Below, piece after piece: positions 9,959 through 21,344 of a stretch of DNA of 64,000 bases. The notes beneath the pieces were generated by a model. It did not search any database. It saw only the letters and a list, made by a program, of their open reading frames with translations, and was not told where the DNA came from. The stretch's first letter is position 1. Each line of letters begins with the position of its first letter. The DNA is from Diadema setosum (Eukaryota > Echinodermata > Echinoidea > Diadematoida > Diadematidae): the NCBI RefSeq assembly GCF_964275005.1, contig NC_092706.1:27092281-27156280 (forward strand). The letters are read 5' to 3'. A program made the position numbers and the translations under genes.

Positions 9959-12462
9959 TTAAAGAAAAAGGGGCTGGATTATTATTGTAATAGTCCACTG
10001 CTGGAAGTACACACACCACTGAGCGCACCATTCCACTGCCCGACCACCATTTTCATACAGCAAGGACACTTGTAACACGTAAAATTTGTTATCTCAGTAA
10101 TTCAAGCTTTGTATTTCTGAGGGGCACCTGATCAAAAGTACTGCAGACTTGCTAATCTGCTACAGACTCTAGACGTGAAGAATTACATGTTTGGAACGAT
10201 TGTGCACAGCATACTTTTATACCAGCTACTATTTCAGCATTAGAGTGATTAACAAAATACTTCAAAGACAGAAAGCACTGATGCAATTGTGAAAGACGCT
10301 TGGGTATGCTACAAAAGTATTGAAAAAGAAAAAGGAAAGCTGCATAATTGCTTCATCAATTGTTCCATTTTCAGTTCTGTCTTGGGACAGATCTTCCTTT
10401 CTTGACATAACTCTTTGCTATTATTTTTTTTTTTGTATGCACCATTATACACAAAGCACCATGTACCATGAAATACCACGGTAAGCATTTTCCGTTTCTC
10501 GAACATTCTTCCTACACATATTTTCAGTTGCCAACATAGTTCTATCCAAAATCTATTCTTAACAAAAAGTCTACCCTTGCCTCTCTGCAGATAATACTAA
10601 AAAATCATAACAATTTTGCAGGATGCCACTTCACATTCAACGAAATCACCAACAAGTCTCAAGTGCTTGTTACAAAATACATCATTGTTGAGTTCTCTTG
10701 CTCATTGTACATTGTACAAGTTAAAAACTGATGACTGGTCTGTCATTTTCATGATAATTTTTTTCCTTGACCATACAGCATTTGATATGAAAATAACGAG
10801 CACAATGATTGAGCCCAATAATGGCCAGTCTATCATAATAATGAGGCTTAGCATCATTATGAATACATTATCATACCATCACTCACAGAACACACAACCA
10901 AATTAATATAAACATCACATATGACAATTAATTTGTCTGTGGTATCAAACTCCTATGAATCAGAGAATATGTAGAAAATGCTCATCACGTAAAAAAAAAT
11001 ATTAAAAAAAAAAATAGAAAAATACTCTACATTGTCCTGCACAGGATTCTTTGCCACCTACATGTAGGAATAGACCGTTTCTGTAATGTACTCAAATTAT
11101 ATGCATGCTTTGTTCACAAAAGATTGCTTTAATAACCAGAAAGCTTGCTAGAGGCTTGCCCTACCTGGCAACAACTTATCAATACTTGATTATTCCTTCT
11201 AAAAGCCCCATTGTAGCAGAGCCTTTTAAACTAGAGTTTCCATGGCAACATCCAGGTAACAGCAGGGTAATCTTTTTTTTTTCACCCTGCCTGTTAAACG
11301 AGTCCTAGCAAAATGTTGCTCGGATGTTGTCATGATAACTTTTGCCAAATTCTACCCTAGCATCACCCTGACATTACAGCGACACTACCCTGACAACCCT
11401 TTTATTAGAAATTGAATGCAACTGCAGTAATATTCCTTTGATACACTCAACCCACATGTGCAACATTGCAGACAGAGAATGATTGACGCGCCACACACTA
11501 ATCATGTGCATTCATTGTAAGCACTGATCTCTATGTACATACATGTATGTTGTAGTTGAGATCAGTGATTGCATGTGCACAATCTAAAACAATAGGCGGT
11601 GCTGGCTGGTAGGCTTGCTAGTCTCATCAGTAGACACACCCCCTTTGAGAAAACGTACCCATGTAAGGTTTTCACTGTGTATCTGTTAAAACAATACCCC
11701 TCACTTTCTTTAGCATTATTGTAATATTAAAGGAGTTCTGTTCTCTTTGAAAATACTTTTTTTTTAATTGCCAGATGAACAATTCTTTATAAATAACACA
11801 CTAATTCTCTACTGAACCTGGCTTGATTGACACTGTTAGTGTCCTTCCAAACAAGAAGGTGTGCAGGGAAATGATCTAGGTCACAGGAGACAAAATATCA
11901 GTCCACTGAAAATTTACGACTGAACTAAATATACAGAGAAAAAACATCAATTAATGTCACTGGTAATTAATGACCAAAATTTGGTCAAGCAACAGCCTTT
12001 TCATCACTTGATCACACATTTAAAAATAAAATAAAAATGAAAATGATTTCCATTGAGTACCTCACCATAATGTATTTGTTTCTGAATTTTTCAGCCATTT
12101 TTTTTTTTTCAATTGCCGATGACAGGCAAGGAGTGAGTTCATGCAGAAACTCAGATACAGTTCCCAGAATTAAGAGAAAGCAAAAAACAAGGTGCTGTCG
12201 ATCATAACCATTATCATTCTCAACAGCACGTATATACTTGGTGTAGCCCCAATACTCTCAGCTCTCTTCATTTTTACAGACCCAATAGCATAGGGATTCA
12301 TGGGTAGCGTAAATCATTCACTGCCCATCAGGGTACAGTGCACATTCACAAATCGTGAATAGCATTGGTCAGCAAATATGTGCATCGCTCATCATACCCT
12401 CATCGCTAATGGTGAACTTTAGTCTAGATTCTTTAACTGTGTGTGTACAATTTTGGGTTACA
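9959..12462. other. Gene-free interval
   Basis: About 2.5 kb of AT-rich sequence without a recognised gene. A small foldback lies near 11520-11570 (CACTGATCTC...GAGATCAGTG) around a TACATACATGTATG palindrome. Confidence 0.5.
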
Positions 12463-12718
12463 GCTCGTTGTTCCGAAGGTTCGTTATTCCGAAGGCTCTT
12501 CAGTCCGAAGATTCCTTATTCCTAAGATTCGTTTTTCCCAATTTCATTTTCGGGTGAACAAATCTTCGGAATAACGAAACTTCGGAATAACGCCACAAAT
12601 GTTCAGATTAACGAACCCTTTTTCATTTTCGGATTAACGAACCTCTAGGTATAGGGAAGTTGCGTGTTTCGGATTGACGAAACTTCGGAATATCGAACCT
12701 TCGGAATAACGAACAGCA
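12463..12718. mobile_element. Foldback element built from CGTTATTCCGAAG repeats
   Basis: Left end GCTCGTTGTTCCGAAGGTTC and the inverse of the right end GCTGTTCGTTATTCCGAAGG nearly match. The motif TTCGTTATTCCGAA and its complement recur through the whole 256 bp, forward in the left part and inverted in the right. It has no coding capacity. Confidence 0.7.
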
Positions 12719-12737
12719 CCTCAATTTTGTACTTATA

Positions 12738-13267
12738 CAGTGCACTCCCGCTACAACGAACACGGTTATAATTAAATTTCGTTATAACGAGGTAAAACTT
12801 CTCGTCCCAAAATTAACACCACTAAAGTCTATGGTACAAAATTTGCTTATAACGAACACGGTTATAGCGAAATTTTCGTTATGACGAAGTCTTTTCCGAG
12901 CACCACTGACATAGAGAAACAAAAGAAATGTGCTCCGTTATAACGAAATGCGAACTGCTTTCGAAAAAACGTAGCGGAACAAGCATTTATATAGTCTCTG
13001 CATGGGTGAACACTTCACATCACTGTGTGTTTGCTCCTTGCATCACGCACTGTTTCCAAACTTGCGTTTAATATTGTAATACAATAATCCAATCTCATTT
13101 CACATAGCTTTCCAGTGTATGACGAGTATTCAGCAAACAGAATACGATATATATGCGTGGTTTCCTTGTTTTCGGTTTATATTGTATTTGTTCGGTTATA
13201 ACGAAATTTCGTTATAATGAAAGAAAACTGCCAGTCTCGAGCATTTCGTTATAACGGGAGTGCACTG
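12738..13267. mobile_element. pogo/Tigger-like MITE, long form
   Basis: Flanked by TA at both sides; ends CAGTGCACTCCCGCTACAAC and GTTATAACGGGAGTGCACTG. Interior GTTATAACGAAATTTCGTTA-type palindromes are typical of pogo-group non-autonomous elements. A shorter relative is at 18314-18498. Confidence 0.75.
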
Positions 13268-13355
13268 TAGAGAGATCAGTGAGTAAGTTGTACACAATTC
13301 CCACAGTGGATTCTTAAATATACCCAAGCCTGGCCAGCCTTTCCACTTCATGGTA

Positions 13356-14192
13356 CAGTACTCTCCGCATAATCAGGTAGGCTCGGGCAGAGCATTTCGT
13401 ACCCAATTAAGCGGAGTACCCGAAAAACATGTCTCATTCACAATTGACACACACAATGTGTATGTACATGCATTGTACATTGCACCAAACACCTACACTG
13501 TATGCTTAACACACCTGCTTGCACGGCAGATTATACATACCTTACACTTGGTCAGTCACAAGCAATAATTTACACTCTTTTTATGGACAAATATGTCTTC
13601 AAAAAACTTTGTCGTTTGACTATAGACTCCTCGCTAACACACAGGCATTTTCCGAAATGAACGCATCTCTTTGCATGCACTAGTTACGTAGAACGTAGGG
13701 TTACTTTTCGAGAAGTGACTGGGGAAAAGCAAAATTATGGAGCTGGTGCATGGCCTGATTTTCATTGCAAACTTCTCGTAACGCGATTGTTGTTGTGGTC
13801 TTGTGGAGCAAGGGAGGAGCGCAAGTGTGTTCAGCTCCTGTCTGTCTATGATGCAATTGTGAGTGCCAGCTACATGTGTAATGTTTGTTTACGTGTGGCA
13901 AGTCGGTATGTGTATGTACATGTGTTTTCATGTTTAATCACTCCCCAAATGATCGGTCTTCTTTGCAAATTAAGCAGGAAATGTGATTAGCTGTGGAAAA
14001 TTTGCCATTCATGACTTCTTTATATCTGCGATAAAATGTGGGTAGAAATTAGATTAGAAGAAAATTGTTTACCCTACATGCAGAGAGGCAGCCCGATTAT
14101 CAGGTAATTTTAATGTGCATTAGAACTGATTTTGACATTACTACCCAATTAAACGGAGTGCCCATTTATACCCGATTACGCAGAGAGTACTG
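13356..14192. mobile_element. pogo/Tigger-like MITE, second family
   Basis: TA-flanked, ends CAGTACTCTCCGCATAATC and GATTACGCAGAGAGTACTG, with inner repeats of ACCCAATTAARCGGAGT near both ends. About 837 bp with no transposase frame. Confidence 0.75.
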
Positions 14193-14350
14193 TATCCCCA
14201 TGCTACAGAGTCTGTAAGGGTCATACCACTAAAGGCCCTAATTTTCAAAAACAAACAACCCAAGCAAACGAAAAACTTCTTCCAATTGGAACTTTTACAG
14301 CAACGGTGACTGAGCCACGGAATCTTTTGGAGTACAGTCTGCTGGTGAGA

Positions 14351-14506
14351 CTAGAACTCATCATGCTTGGGTCCAGGGAACTCCTTGTGGCTAATCGTTC
14401 CATCCTTGTCCTGGTCCATGGAGCTGAACATGTGCTTGATGGCCTCGTCGCGGTCCGGAAAGTCTTCTATTCCTCCCATACCCTGCTCCTGGATGTAATT
14501 TAGCAT
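14351..14506 (-). CDS. FKBP-like gene, alternative last exon B (tail HDEF)
   Basis: Acceptor ATCACCTACAG; 51 codons and TAG in phase 0 after exon 3. Encodes MLNYIQEQGMGG, a canonical EF loop DQDKDGTISHKE and the tail PKHDEF. It is reached only if exon A, which carries its own stop, is skipped. The tail resembles the vertebrate ending KHDEL except for the last residue. Confidence 0.82.
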   Translation of the reverse strand: MLNYIQEQGMGGIEDFPDRDEAIKHMFSSMDQDKDGTISHKEFPGPKHDEF

Positions 14507-17500
14507 CTGTAGGTGATGGAATAATACGCATTGTAGTCACCGTCACTTTTCCATTTCAATATATATATATATATATATATAATATAATATATTGGATTTT
14601 AAATTCATAATCACATATAAGTCAGCTAGATTTATAGATTTCATATGCACAGAGTTAGCTGGGGGGACTCGAACCTATTTTATCTACTACCCACAGGATT
14701 TATAAGCAGTCTCATCCTTTTCTTCTTCTTCTTCTTCTTCTTCTTCTTCTTCTTCTTCTTCATCATCATCATGCTGGAATATGGGAGGTTAGCCAATAAA
14801 GTCATGTTCAGGAAAAAAATTGACACAAACACTCTGCAAAAATATGGACAAAAATTCAAGGGAAAACACTATGAAAATATGTTTACTCATACTGGTCCAA
14901 TATTGACCTTTCAGCTGCTATGGTGGTACATTGTAAATGGGCATATTTTTCATGGGACTACAATCTTTACACTTGTACATAGAGGCAACTTCAGTATAAA
15001 TGTCTTCCTTGATTTCTACAGCAAAAATGAAATCACTGTCTTATGATATGAGTGTTAACCTAACACTCCTTAATATATTTGGAACGAAAGGTGGAAGAGG
15101 TCCCTCACACTTCCTGTGAAACAGCATCAAAACTCGTTGAAATTGCTTCCTCATTCAAACTGGCTGAAGAAAGGGCACTATTAAATAAAACTGCACAGTA
15201 CCAGTATTGTGTTTATAAATGGGAATTTTCTATTAATTTTCTATTAATTTCTATTAATATCTAAAGAAAATAAAGTTATATGCTGGCAGCAGCCTGTGAC
15301 TGTATCTTCCTCCCCTAATGATGGAAGGATTTTCGGTAATTACGAATTAATGCAGCTTCCAATCAATTTTACAAGGCTAGCAAAGAAGGAGTGAATGCCT
15401 GTTAGCCAGTGACCACATGACAAATGATTTTTTTTTCTTTTTTTCACATAGATCATCAGAATTCTTGGGAAGGAACTGCAGGCAAATTATTATTTATATG
15501 TTTGCCCCAGCTCCCCCCCCCCCAACATTTTCAGTTGCCAGTCAATTCACAATTTACAATATGACAATACGTCACAATTGATAGTCCACGGTCCTATTCA
15601 CTGAGCAATAGTATCTCCTCAAAGTGACAACCTTTGAGGCTTTGAGTCGTGAAAACATTCATTTCTGGATCTGCCTGTTGAGATTTGAGTTCTAAGGGAC
15701 TCAGATGATACTTGAAACCGCTCCAACAAGGAGGGAAAAAAATCGTGTGCATGCACATTCCAAAGTTATGAGATCTTGAGATACAATCTAAATTCCAGGA
15801 GGAATTCCAGGAGGAATAAATTCCTTTCTTTGTTCACAAAGAACAATATTGAAACAAAGAAACCAAAAAATATGAAAACTTCAGAAAAAAGGTCAAATGG
15901 CACAATGGTCGCATGACCAAGGCTACCAACTTGAAAAGACCACGAGAGGATTATTACCGGTAAGTGCAATCACCTGAAGAGCCTTCCAACATGTCAGCCC
16001 TTTATAAAAATTTAAAAGAATGAACTCCACTCACTTTTTGACCGTGTTTCTAAAAAAGATATAAAATCACACAGTGTGCATATTACTTATGTCCTACAAA
16101 TAAATCATTTCATGGCACGCATCAAAACTTTACGTACCCCTATAACTCTTCATGTCTGGCGTGGCCGAAAAATTCGCGCGACGAGATCGTATTGCTCCTG
16201 TCAAAGTCTTTGCTGTCAAAAATGTTTTGGATGGCCTGGTTGAGGGCATCCTCTTGCCCGAGGGTATCACCCATCCCCTGCCCGGAGAGGAAGACCCTCA
16301 TCTGAAACCACCAACCAGAGAAGAAACTAAATACGAGTGGTTTGCAGTTACACAGTTTGGTGTGCAGTGTGCATTTGAATTTTCTATCCGTTGTTGCTTT
16401 TTGTGGGTGGGGGGGGGGGGGGGGGGGTCATCATTCCAATGGTAAAAGAGTTACAGACAGGCAGTCCATAGCCTCTGCTCACATGTGTATATTTCACACA
16501 CATTCTAAAGTGCTATGATTTTGTTTTATTTCACTGTTGAGCCATCACACCTGAAGTTACAACACTAATTTCTGATTCATGGGTATAACATACATGTACA
16601 TATTTTCAGTCTTTTCTATGAAGCATATTGGGGATAACACTTTTTTGTTGGTCACATTTATACATTTATGCAGAAAACCTAGAATAAACAGTTAGGGAAG
16701 ACATTTATGTAATTATGTGAAGAAAAAAAAATACCACCCACATGAGAAAATTTCCAAGTTCAGTCCCAGCCAGGTCTATCACATCTGCCTAAACCTCTTG
16801 CACTATATACTGACAGCTGATCATGTGTTGCGACGCATGTGCACAACAAAACAGAAGAAAGAACACTGTGCAAGTTGCACACGCATTTGTGCCAACAGTT
16901 GCACTTGGCAAGCAGGTGCACGTTCCAAAAGCTGCACTTGTGTGATGTGAACCAGATGTTATGATAAAGGCATGGTAAAACTTTTGAAAAGCACTGCAAG
17001 TAGATCCTGGAAAGTGACCAGTGATATTCCTGTTTTCATTTGCAATGACCAAATAGACACTAGCAAATAGGTAGGGAAATTTGTCAGTCAGTTGCAATAG
17101 ACACTAGCATACAGCACATTGCTCAAAATCGTTTTGATTCAAAGGATTAAGAAACTTATGACTACTTTGTGAGAAAGAAGGTAAGGTTTTAGACAAGATT
17201 CAAATGTACAGGCATATCATATTATGGATACTAAAGTAGGATATGAAAATACGCATATGGTACCTCTCTTCACCATTGCTAATCAACTCTTAAAAATGCT
17301 ACACCATTTTCCTATTTCAACCCGTTGAGGATGGACTGATTTTGCTACAACATGCATTTCCCATAGAAACCTGCCCAAGTATACTCGGGACTCTTCCTCA
17401 ACACAGGTTGGAAGGTAATTTCACTTCAGGAAAATTATTTGGCCTGAATCCCACATATCATCTAGCCCAGCCAGTAAATGCCACATTAAAACTCACTGAG

Positions 17501-18094
17501 CTGCTGGCTGCATTTTGCCTGGTTCTTATCATCTCTGTATTGGCTAGCTAGTCTTTCCACAAGGACCTCTGGTGTGGATTTGGAACACGGAGCTTCCTGC
17601 ATTACACTCCGCAACTACCGAGTAAATCTTGTCTCTCTTTGCTTGCAAGATATCTGTAAAAGCTCTGTTTACTGGCTTTTTTCAATATATTGTAAATATA
17701 CTGTATATATACTGTATTTTGCGGCATGAAATTCTTGCGAATTGGAGCCGATGGCCTTTTTCGCGGCATAAAATTTTCGCGAGTTGCCTCTAACATTCAA
17801 TGCATACAGTGTAGACAAGAACTTTCGCTTGCATTTTAATTTTGCGAATCTTGGCTGTCGCGAAATTTGCGAAATCAAAATGCACACAACATTCCGCGTT
17901 TTACAGTATTCTGTTCAATCTAGTGAGCTTGTGTTCCAAACCGATGTCACAGGGCCTTGTAAAGAGGCTATATCATAATTCTCTGTACTCTGATCTCTTA
18001 TAATAGTCTGTAATTGATTGGTTCCTTTCCGGAAAAAAAGGTTGCCACTGTGAGAAATCAGGTTAGCTCCCAACTCTAGTACAATGTAGTCCTC

Positions 18095-18133
<39 letters not shown>

Positions 18134-21100
18134 TATGTGTTTGTCTGAGTGTCTGCGTGTGCATGTCATGTCATATTATTATTTCTAGCTCAATTACAGA
18201 TTACGGAAAAATGTGTGGGCATGTTGGAAGACTTGGTTGGTGAGAAAGGGGGTTTGTGGTCTTCTTCTTTTGACAAAAGGCAATACACAATTGTATTGAT
18301 TCATTGCCACGTACAGTGCACTCCCATTATAATGAGCATGATTATGACAAAATTCCGGTTACAACGAAGTAAAATTTCAGGCAGCAACAATGTCCATGCT
18401 TTGTTGTTTATTGTTTATTTGTTCGGTTATAATGAAATTTCGATATAATGAGAGAAAATTTCTAGACCTGAGGACTTTGTTATAATGGGAGTCCACTGTA
18501 CTTTGGAAGGAACAAAAGGATAACATTGTGTATATCAAGAAGGATGGTATTGGCATGTTCATCCAAGTCTAGAATCAGTTGTACAAACCTCATCTTTTGT
18601 AATCTCCTTGTCATCATTAGAATCAATTTGTTTGAAGAGATTCGTGACAGGTGGCTCGTCATTCAGCTGGTGCAGCTCAAAGCGGTAGCCGACATCACGG
18701 TCAGGGGGAGGGGCCTTGGTGTCTACGGAAACAGTGAAACACAAATGACCAATAAAAAGAGATGATTATTGATATGATTGTACTCGAGAAACTTTGCACC
18801 AATTTGACACTGTGAGAATGAGAGTAAAGTTACAAATCATACAAAAACTAACTTCTGCACAACTACCTGTAAAGCAACAAGAACAAATGTATACCTGGAC
18901 TTCATTCGCCAACTTCTCAGTGTGCTCTGTCGAATATAGCATTTGGAGATAGTACCGTTGAAATTTTCATGAAATCAATTTATACTTTAAAAAAATATTC
19001 ACTTTAATCTTGAGCAGTTCAATATTCATTTGTTTGCCATGAACAGAAAGCAAGATTTCTTTGCTCACCTGGTATTGTGGACTGCCAAAATACATGTGCG
19101 CTTATGGCAGTAATTCTGCGCAACAACACATCACACATTACAAACACCACCCACATTCTGGATTTCATGGTGGGTGATTTGTACGGGCCTATACCAGCCA
19201 CCACCGCTTTAATATACAGATTGTAAGTGGTAGCCTCGCGATGGGAGAAAAATGTGTCTCATCACCCTTCCCGATTAAGTGGAGACCACTGTAAGATTAT
19301 GAATTGATCAGTTTCCACTAGTTTGTGCTTTGCTATCAGTAGAGCTCATGTCAAGGTTAAAGTTAGGGATTAATTAAATACTGAGGGTGTGGCATACTTG
19401 GAAGGGCGTGGTTGGCAGTCAGTTCGCCGGCTGGAATCAGGACCTCTCTCTTCTCCTTGAGACACATACCCTCCACTGCTAGGTGCCAGCCCTTCATGGC
19501 CGTGCTCGCCTCATCATGGAGCCGAAAGTAGACTGGACCCTTGTTCATTCTGCGAATAAAATGATACAAAGGTACCGGTAATGTGATTTAGTTTCCACTT
19601 CATAGGCAATGACGTTGCAAATGCAATGCGAACTGGTACGTTTTGAAAGATAACACTGTTCTATAATTGAGTGTTTGAGGCAGTGCAACCATTGTGTGCA
19701 TGAGCTCATTGGTTCCGGTAACTAGCACTATAATATTGATGTATTATGATTTTTAAAGGATTATAGTCACATAGTTTTCAACTACTCTACACGGCCTCTA
19801 GGCATTCCTGAATATAATCAACTGTAAAATACAATGGTTCAATCTTAGAATACCGGTAGATCATAATCTGTTAAATTAATAAATACAGCTCATCCATACA
19901 ATTAACTCTGCTTTCATAGCTCTTTGAATATTACTGAATCTTTGCTGCTAAGTGGAAATGACATGTACACATGTACATTAACTCACCGAGGACGGACTGA
20001 TTATGCTATAACACGCACTTCCATAGACACTTGCCCGAGTATACTCGGGACTCTTCCTCAACGGGCTAATATCCATCATTTTGAACTATACAACATTTGA
20101 CTACTTGCTGTCTCATCATTTCAACATTGTCCGCTATCCAGCTTTGCTGGTTTTACTGTCAACTAACTATAAACAGCCCAGTCGCTGTATAGATAGTGTT
20201 TCGCACAGCGTCTGGTCGGGCTAACTGTCAACACGCATTTGACAAACCTGTACATCTGAGGCAGCCAACCGACATTCCAAGTAAAGATTGGTTACCATAT
20301 GCAGGACATACAGAATTTCAATGAAGGCTTGAACCAATTATAGCATGTAAAATCACTGCCATGATACTAAAGTTTACAAGAATACTGCAGCATCATACTG
20401 CAGAACAGTTAAATCTACTTATTTATATGGAAACTTTTCTGCACCATCCCCCGGCCCCGGCCCCTGAAGGGCCAGGCCTCCAGTAGGTCCTATACAAATA
20501 CAATACAAGTGTGACGAACCCCACCCACGACCGACCACATCTGACCGCAGAGAATGAACATGTGGTGGTGATGCCGACTGCGAACTCTGTGGGGAAATTA
20601 TCTTAAATGTACTTTTTAGTTTTTATAACATTTTACCGAAAAAAAAAAAAAAAACAGCTAGGGCCTACAGAATATCTTCAAAATTATCATTGAACTATAT
20701 TCAATTCAATTCAATCCAATTTCAACTAATTTCACAAAACATTCTATTCTTTTCTTTTCTTTTTTTTTTAATTTCATTAGAGTTAAAACTGACAGGGGCG
20801 GCATATTAAATCAACAGAGTCACAGAAACATTGGTAATGGCCCCGTAATTTACTTGCAGCATATTCAAACAGGGCCGAGTTGTCCGGGTCCCTAGATCTA
20901 GTCCGAGTTCACCCGGGATGATACGCTGTCAAAAGTCATGTTATTTTAAAACTGGTTGTCTTCACACACACAGTAAATTGTGGCATTGGCTGAGATCAAC
21001 CTGACGTGCCACATTATTTCATGGTTGCAAACGAATATCATTTTGACAAACTAGAAAACTGTTTCAAAGTACGGTAGAGTAGCCTACCAAATACCGAGGC

Positions 21101-21344
21101 ATGATGTGTGTAAAAAGATTTTGAAGGATACGTACGTGCTGTCGAACTCCTCGGCGCCCGCTGCGTCGGGCAAGAAGCCCGTGTAGGTGACGGTGACATA
21201 GTCGCCGGCATTGGCCTGTTTCGAACACATTTCTGGCTTGTAAAGGACATTTATATTAATGTCTTCTTGTCCTGTCTCTTCTTGGGAAGACAATTCGCCA
21301 AATGCTAATAACAGAAGAACACTGTATACCCACTGTCTCGTCAT
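14351..21344 (-). CDS. ER-lumen FKBP7/FKBP14-like peptidyl-prolyl isomerase with EF-hands; two alternative last exons
   Basis: Minus-strand gene joined from exons 21344-21136, 19549-19398, 18722-18589, then either 16301-16140 (218 residues) or 14506-14351 (216 residues). FKBP14-type proteins fold procollagen and other secretory clients in the ER. Order: signal peptide (MTRQWVYSVLLLLAFGELSS), divergent FKBP domain (about residues 28-140), EF-hand 1 (loop DSNDDKEITKDE, residues 154-165), EF-hand 2 and an ER-retrieval-like tail supplied by the last exon. All joins keep phase, and total length fits human FKBP14 (about 211). The FKBP core keeps KPEMC, VTVTYTGFL, EEFDST and MKGWHLAVEGMC, but the usual ALGYG loop is replaced by ELTANHALPN, so isomerase activity may be weak. 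FKBP7 and FKBP14 cannot be separated here. Confidence 0.88.
14563..14590. repeat. (TA)n microsatellite
   Basis: Short TA run about 60 bases upstream of last exon B, on the transcribed strand's acceptor side. Confidence 0.9.
14723..14772. repeat. (CTT)n/(CAT)n microsatellite
   Basis: Pure CTT triplets followed by a few CAT triplets, in the intron between the two alternative last exons. Confidence 0.9.
16140..16301 (-). CDS. FKBP-like gene, alternative last exon A (tail HEEL)
   Basis: Acceptor GGTTGGTGGTTTCAG with a good pyrimidine tract; 53 codons and TAG in phase 0. Encodes MRVFLSGQGMGD, an EF loop DFDRSNTISSRE (Asn in place of the usual Gly at position 6) and the tail GHARHEEL. Parallel in layout to exon B (same M...QGMG start, EF-hand, four-residue retrieval-like end) but clearly diverged in sequence. 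Confidence 0.85.
   Translation of the reverse strand: MRVFLSGQGMGDTLGQEDALNQAIQNIFDSKDFDRSNTISSREFFGHARHEEL
16408..16427. repeat. Poly-G run
   Basis: An uninterrupted run of about 18 G, in the intron upstream of last exon A. On the transcribed strand this is poly-C. Confidence 0.9.
17321..17402 (+). mobile_element. Tiny MITE, copy 2 of 3
   Basis: CCCGTTGAGGATGGACTGAT start, CTTCCTCAAC end and a slightly mutated central CCCAAGTATACTCGGG. Lies in FKBP-like intron 3. Confidence 0.75.
17709..17909. mobile_element. Short MITE with TTTCGCG-type interior
   Basis: Ends ATACTGTATTTTGCGG and the inverse of CCGCGTTTTACAGTAT. The interior is rich in AATTTTCGCGA-type motifs. About 201 bp, in FKBP-like intron 3. 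Confidence 0.65.
18097..18131. repeat. (GT)n microsatellite
   Basis: Uninterrupted GT dinucleotides in FKBP-like intron 3. Confidence 0.95.
18314..18498. mobile_element. pogo/Tigger-like MITE, short form
   Basis: TA-flanked; ends CAGTGCACTCCCATTATAAT and TTATAATGGGAGTCCACTG. It shares the ends and the GGTTATAATGAAATTTCGAT interior with the 530-bp element at 12738 but is only 185 bp. It lies 91 bases past the exon 3 donor. Confidence 0.75.
18589..18722 (-). CDS. FKBP-like gene, exon 3 (end of FKBP domain and EF-hand 1)
   Basis: Acceptor TTTCCGTAG, donor GTTTGT. Encodes TKAPPPDRDVGYRFELHQLN and the EF loop DSNDDKEITKDE, whose last Glu is the last codon. This leaves both alternative last exons to begin cleanly after EF-hand 1. 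Confidence 0.87.
19268..19291. repeat. Solo end of a pogo-like element
   Basis: CCCGATTAAGTGGAGACCACTG followed by TA resembles the outer end of the 13356-14192 family. No matching left end is convincing. Confidence 0.4.
19398..19549 (-). CDS. FKBP-like gene, exon 2 (centre of FKBP domain)
   Basis: Acceptor TTTTATTCGCAG, donor GTATGC. Encodes MNKGPVYFRLHDEAS and AMKGWHLAVEGMCLKEKREV, matching the FKBP core around the conserved Trp, then LIPAGELTANHALP. Confidence 0.87.
19984..20065 (+). mobile_element. Tiny MITE, copy 3 of 3
   Basis: ACCGAGGACGGACTGA start, TTCCTCAACGGG end, and the intact central palindrome CCCGAGTATACTCGGG. Lies in FKBP-like intron 1. Confidence 0.75.
20169..20230 (+). 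repeat. Dispersed repeat with CAGTCGCTGTA ... TCTGGTCGGG
   Basis: CAGCCCAGTCGCTGTATAG and CGTCTGGTCGGGCTAAC recur, slightly changed, at 61905-61965 (CAGCCCTGTCGCTGTACAC, CATCTGGTCGGGTTAG). Family unknown to me. Confidence 0.55.
21136..21344 (-). CDS. FKBP-like gene, exon 1 (signal peptide and start of FKBP domain)
   Basis: The ATG opens a frame with a classic signal peptide, then QEDININVLYKPEMC and VTVTYTGFLPDAAGAEEFDS. The donor GTACGT leaves two bases that join exon 2 in phase as Thr. Confidence 0.88.

Noticed and set aside
14658-14690. tRNA or SINE from the minus-strand GGTTCGAGTCCCCCC motif
   Set aside because: B-box only; no A-box at the right distance and no cloverleaf.
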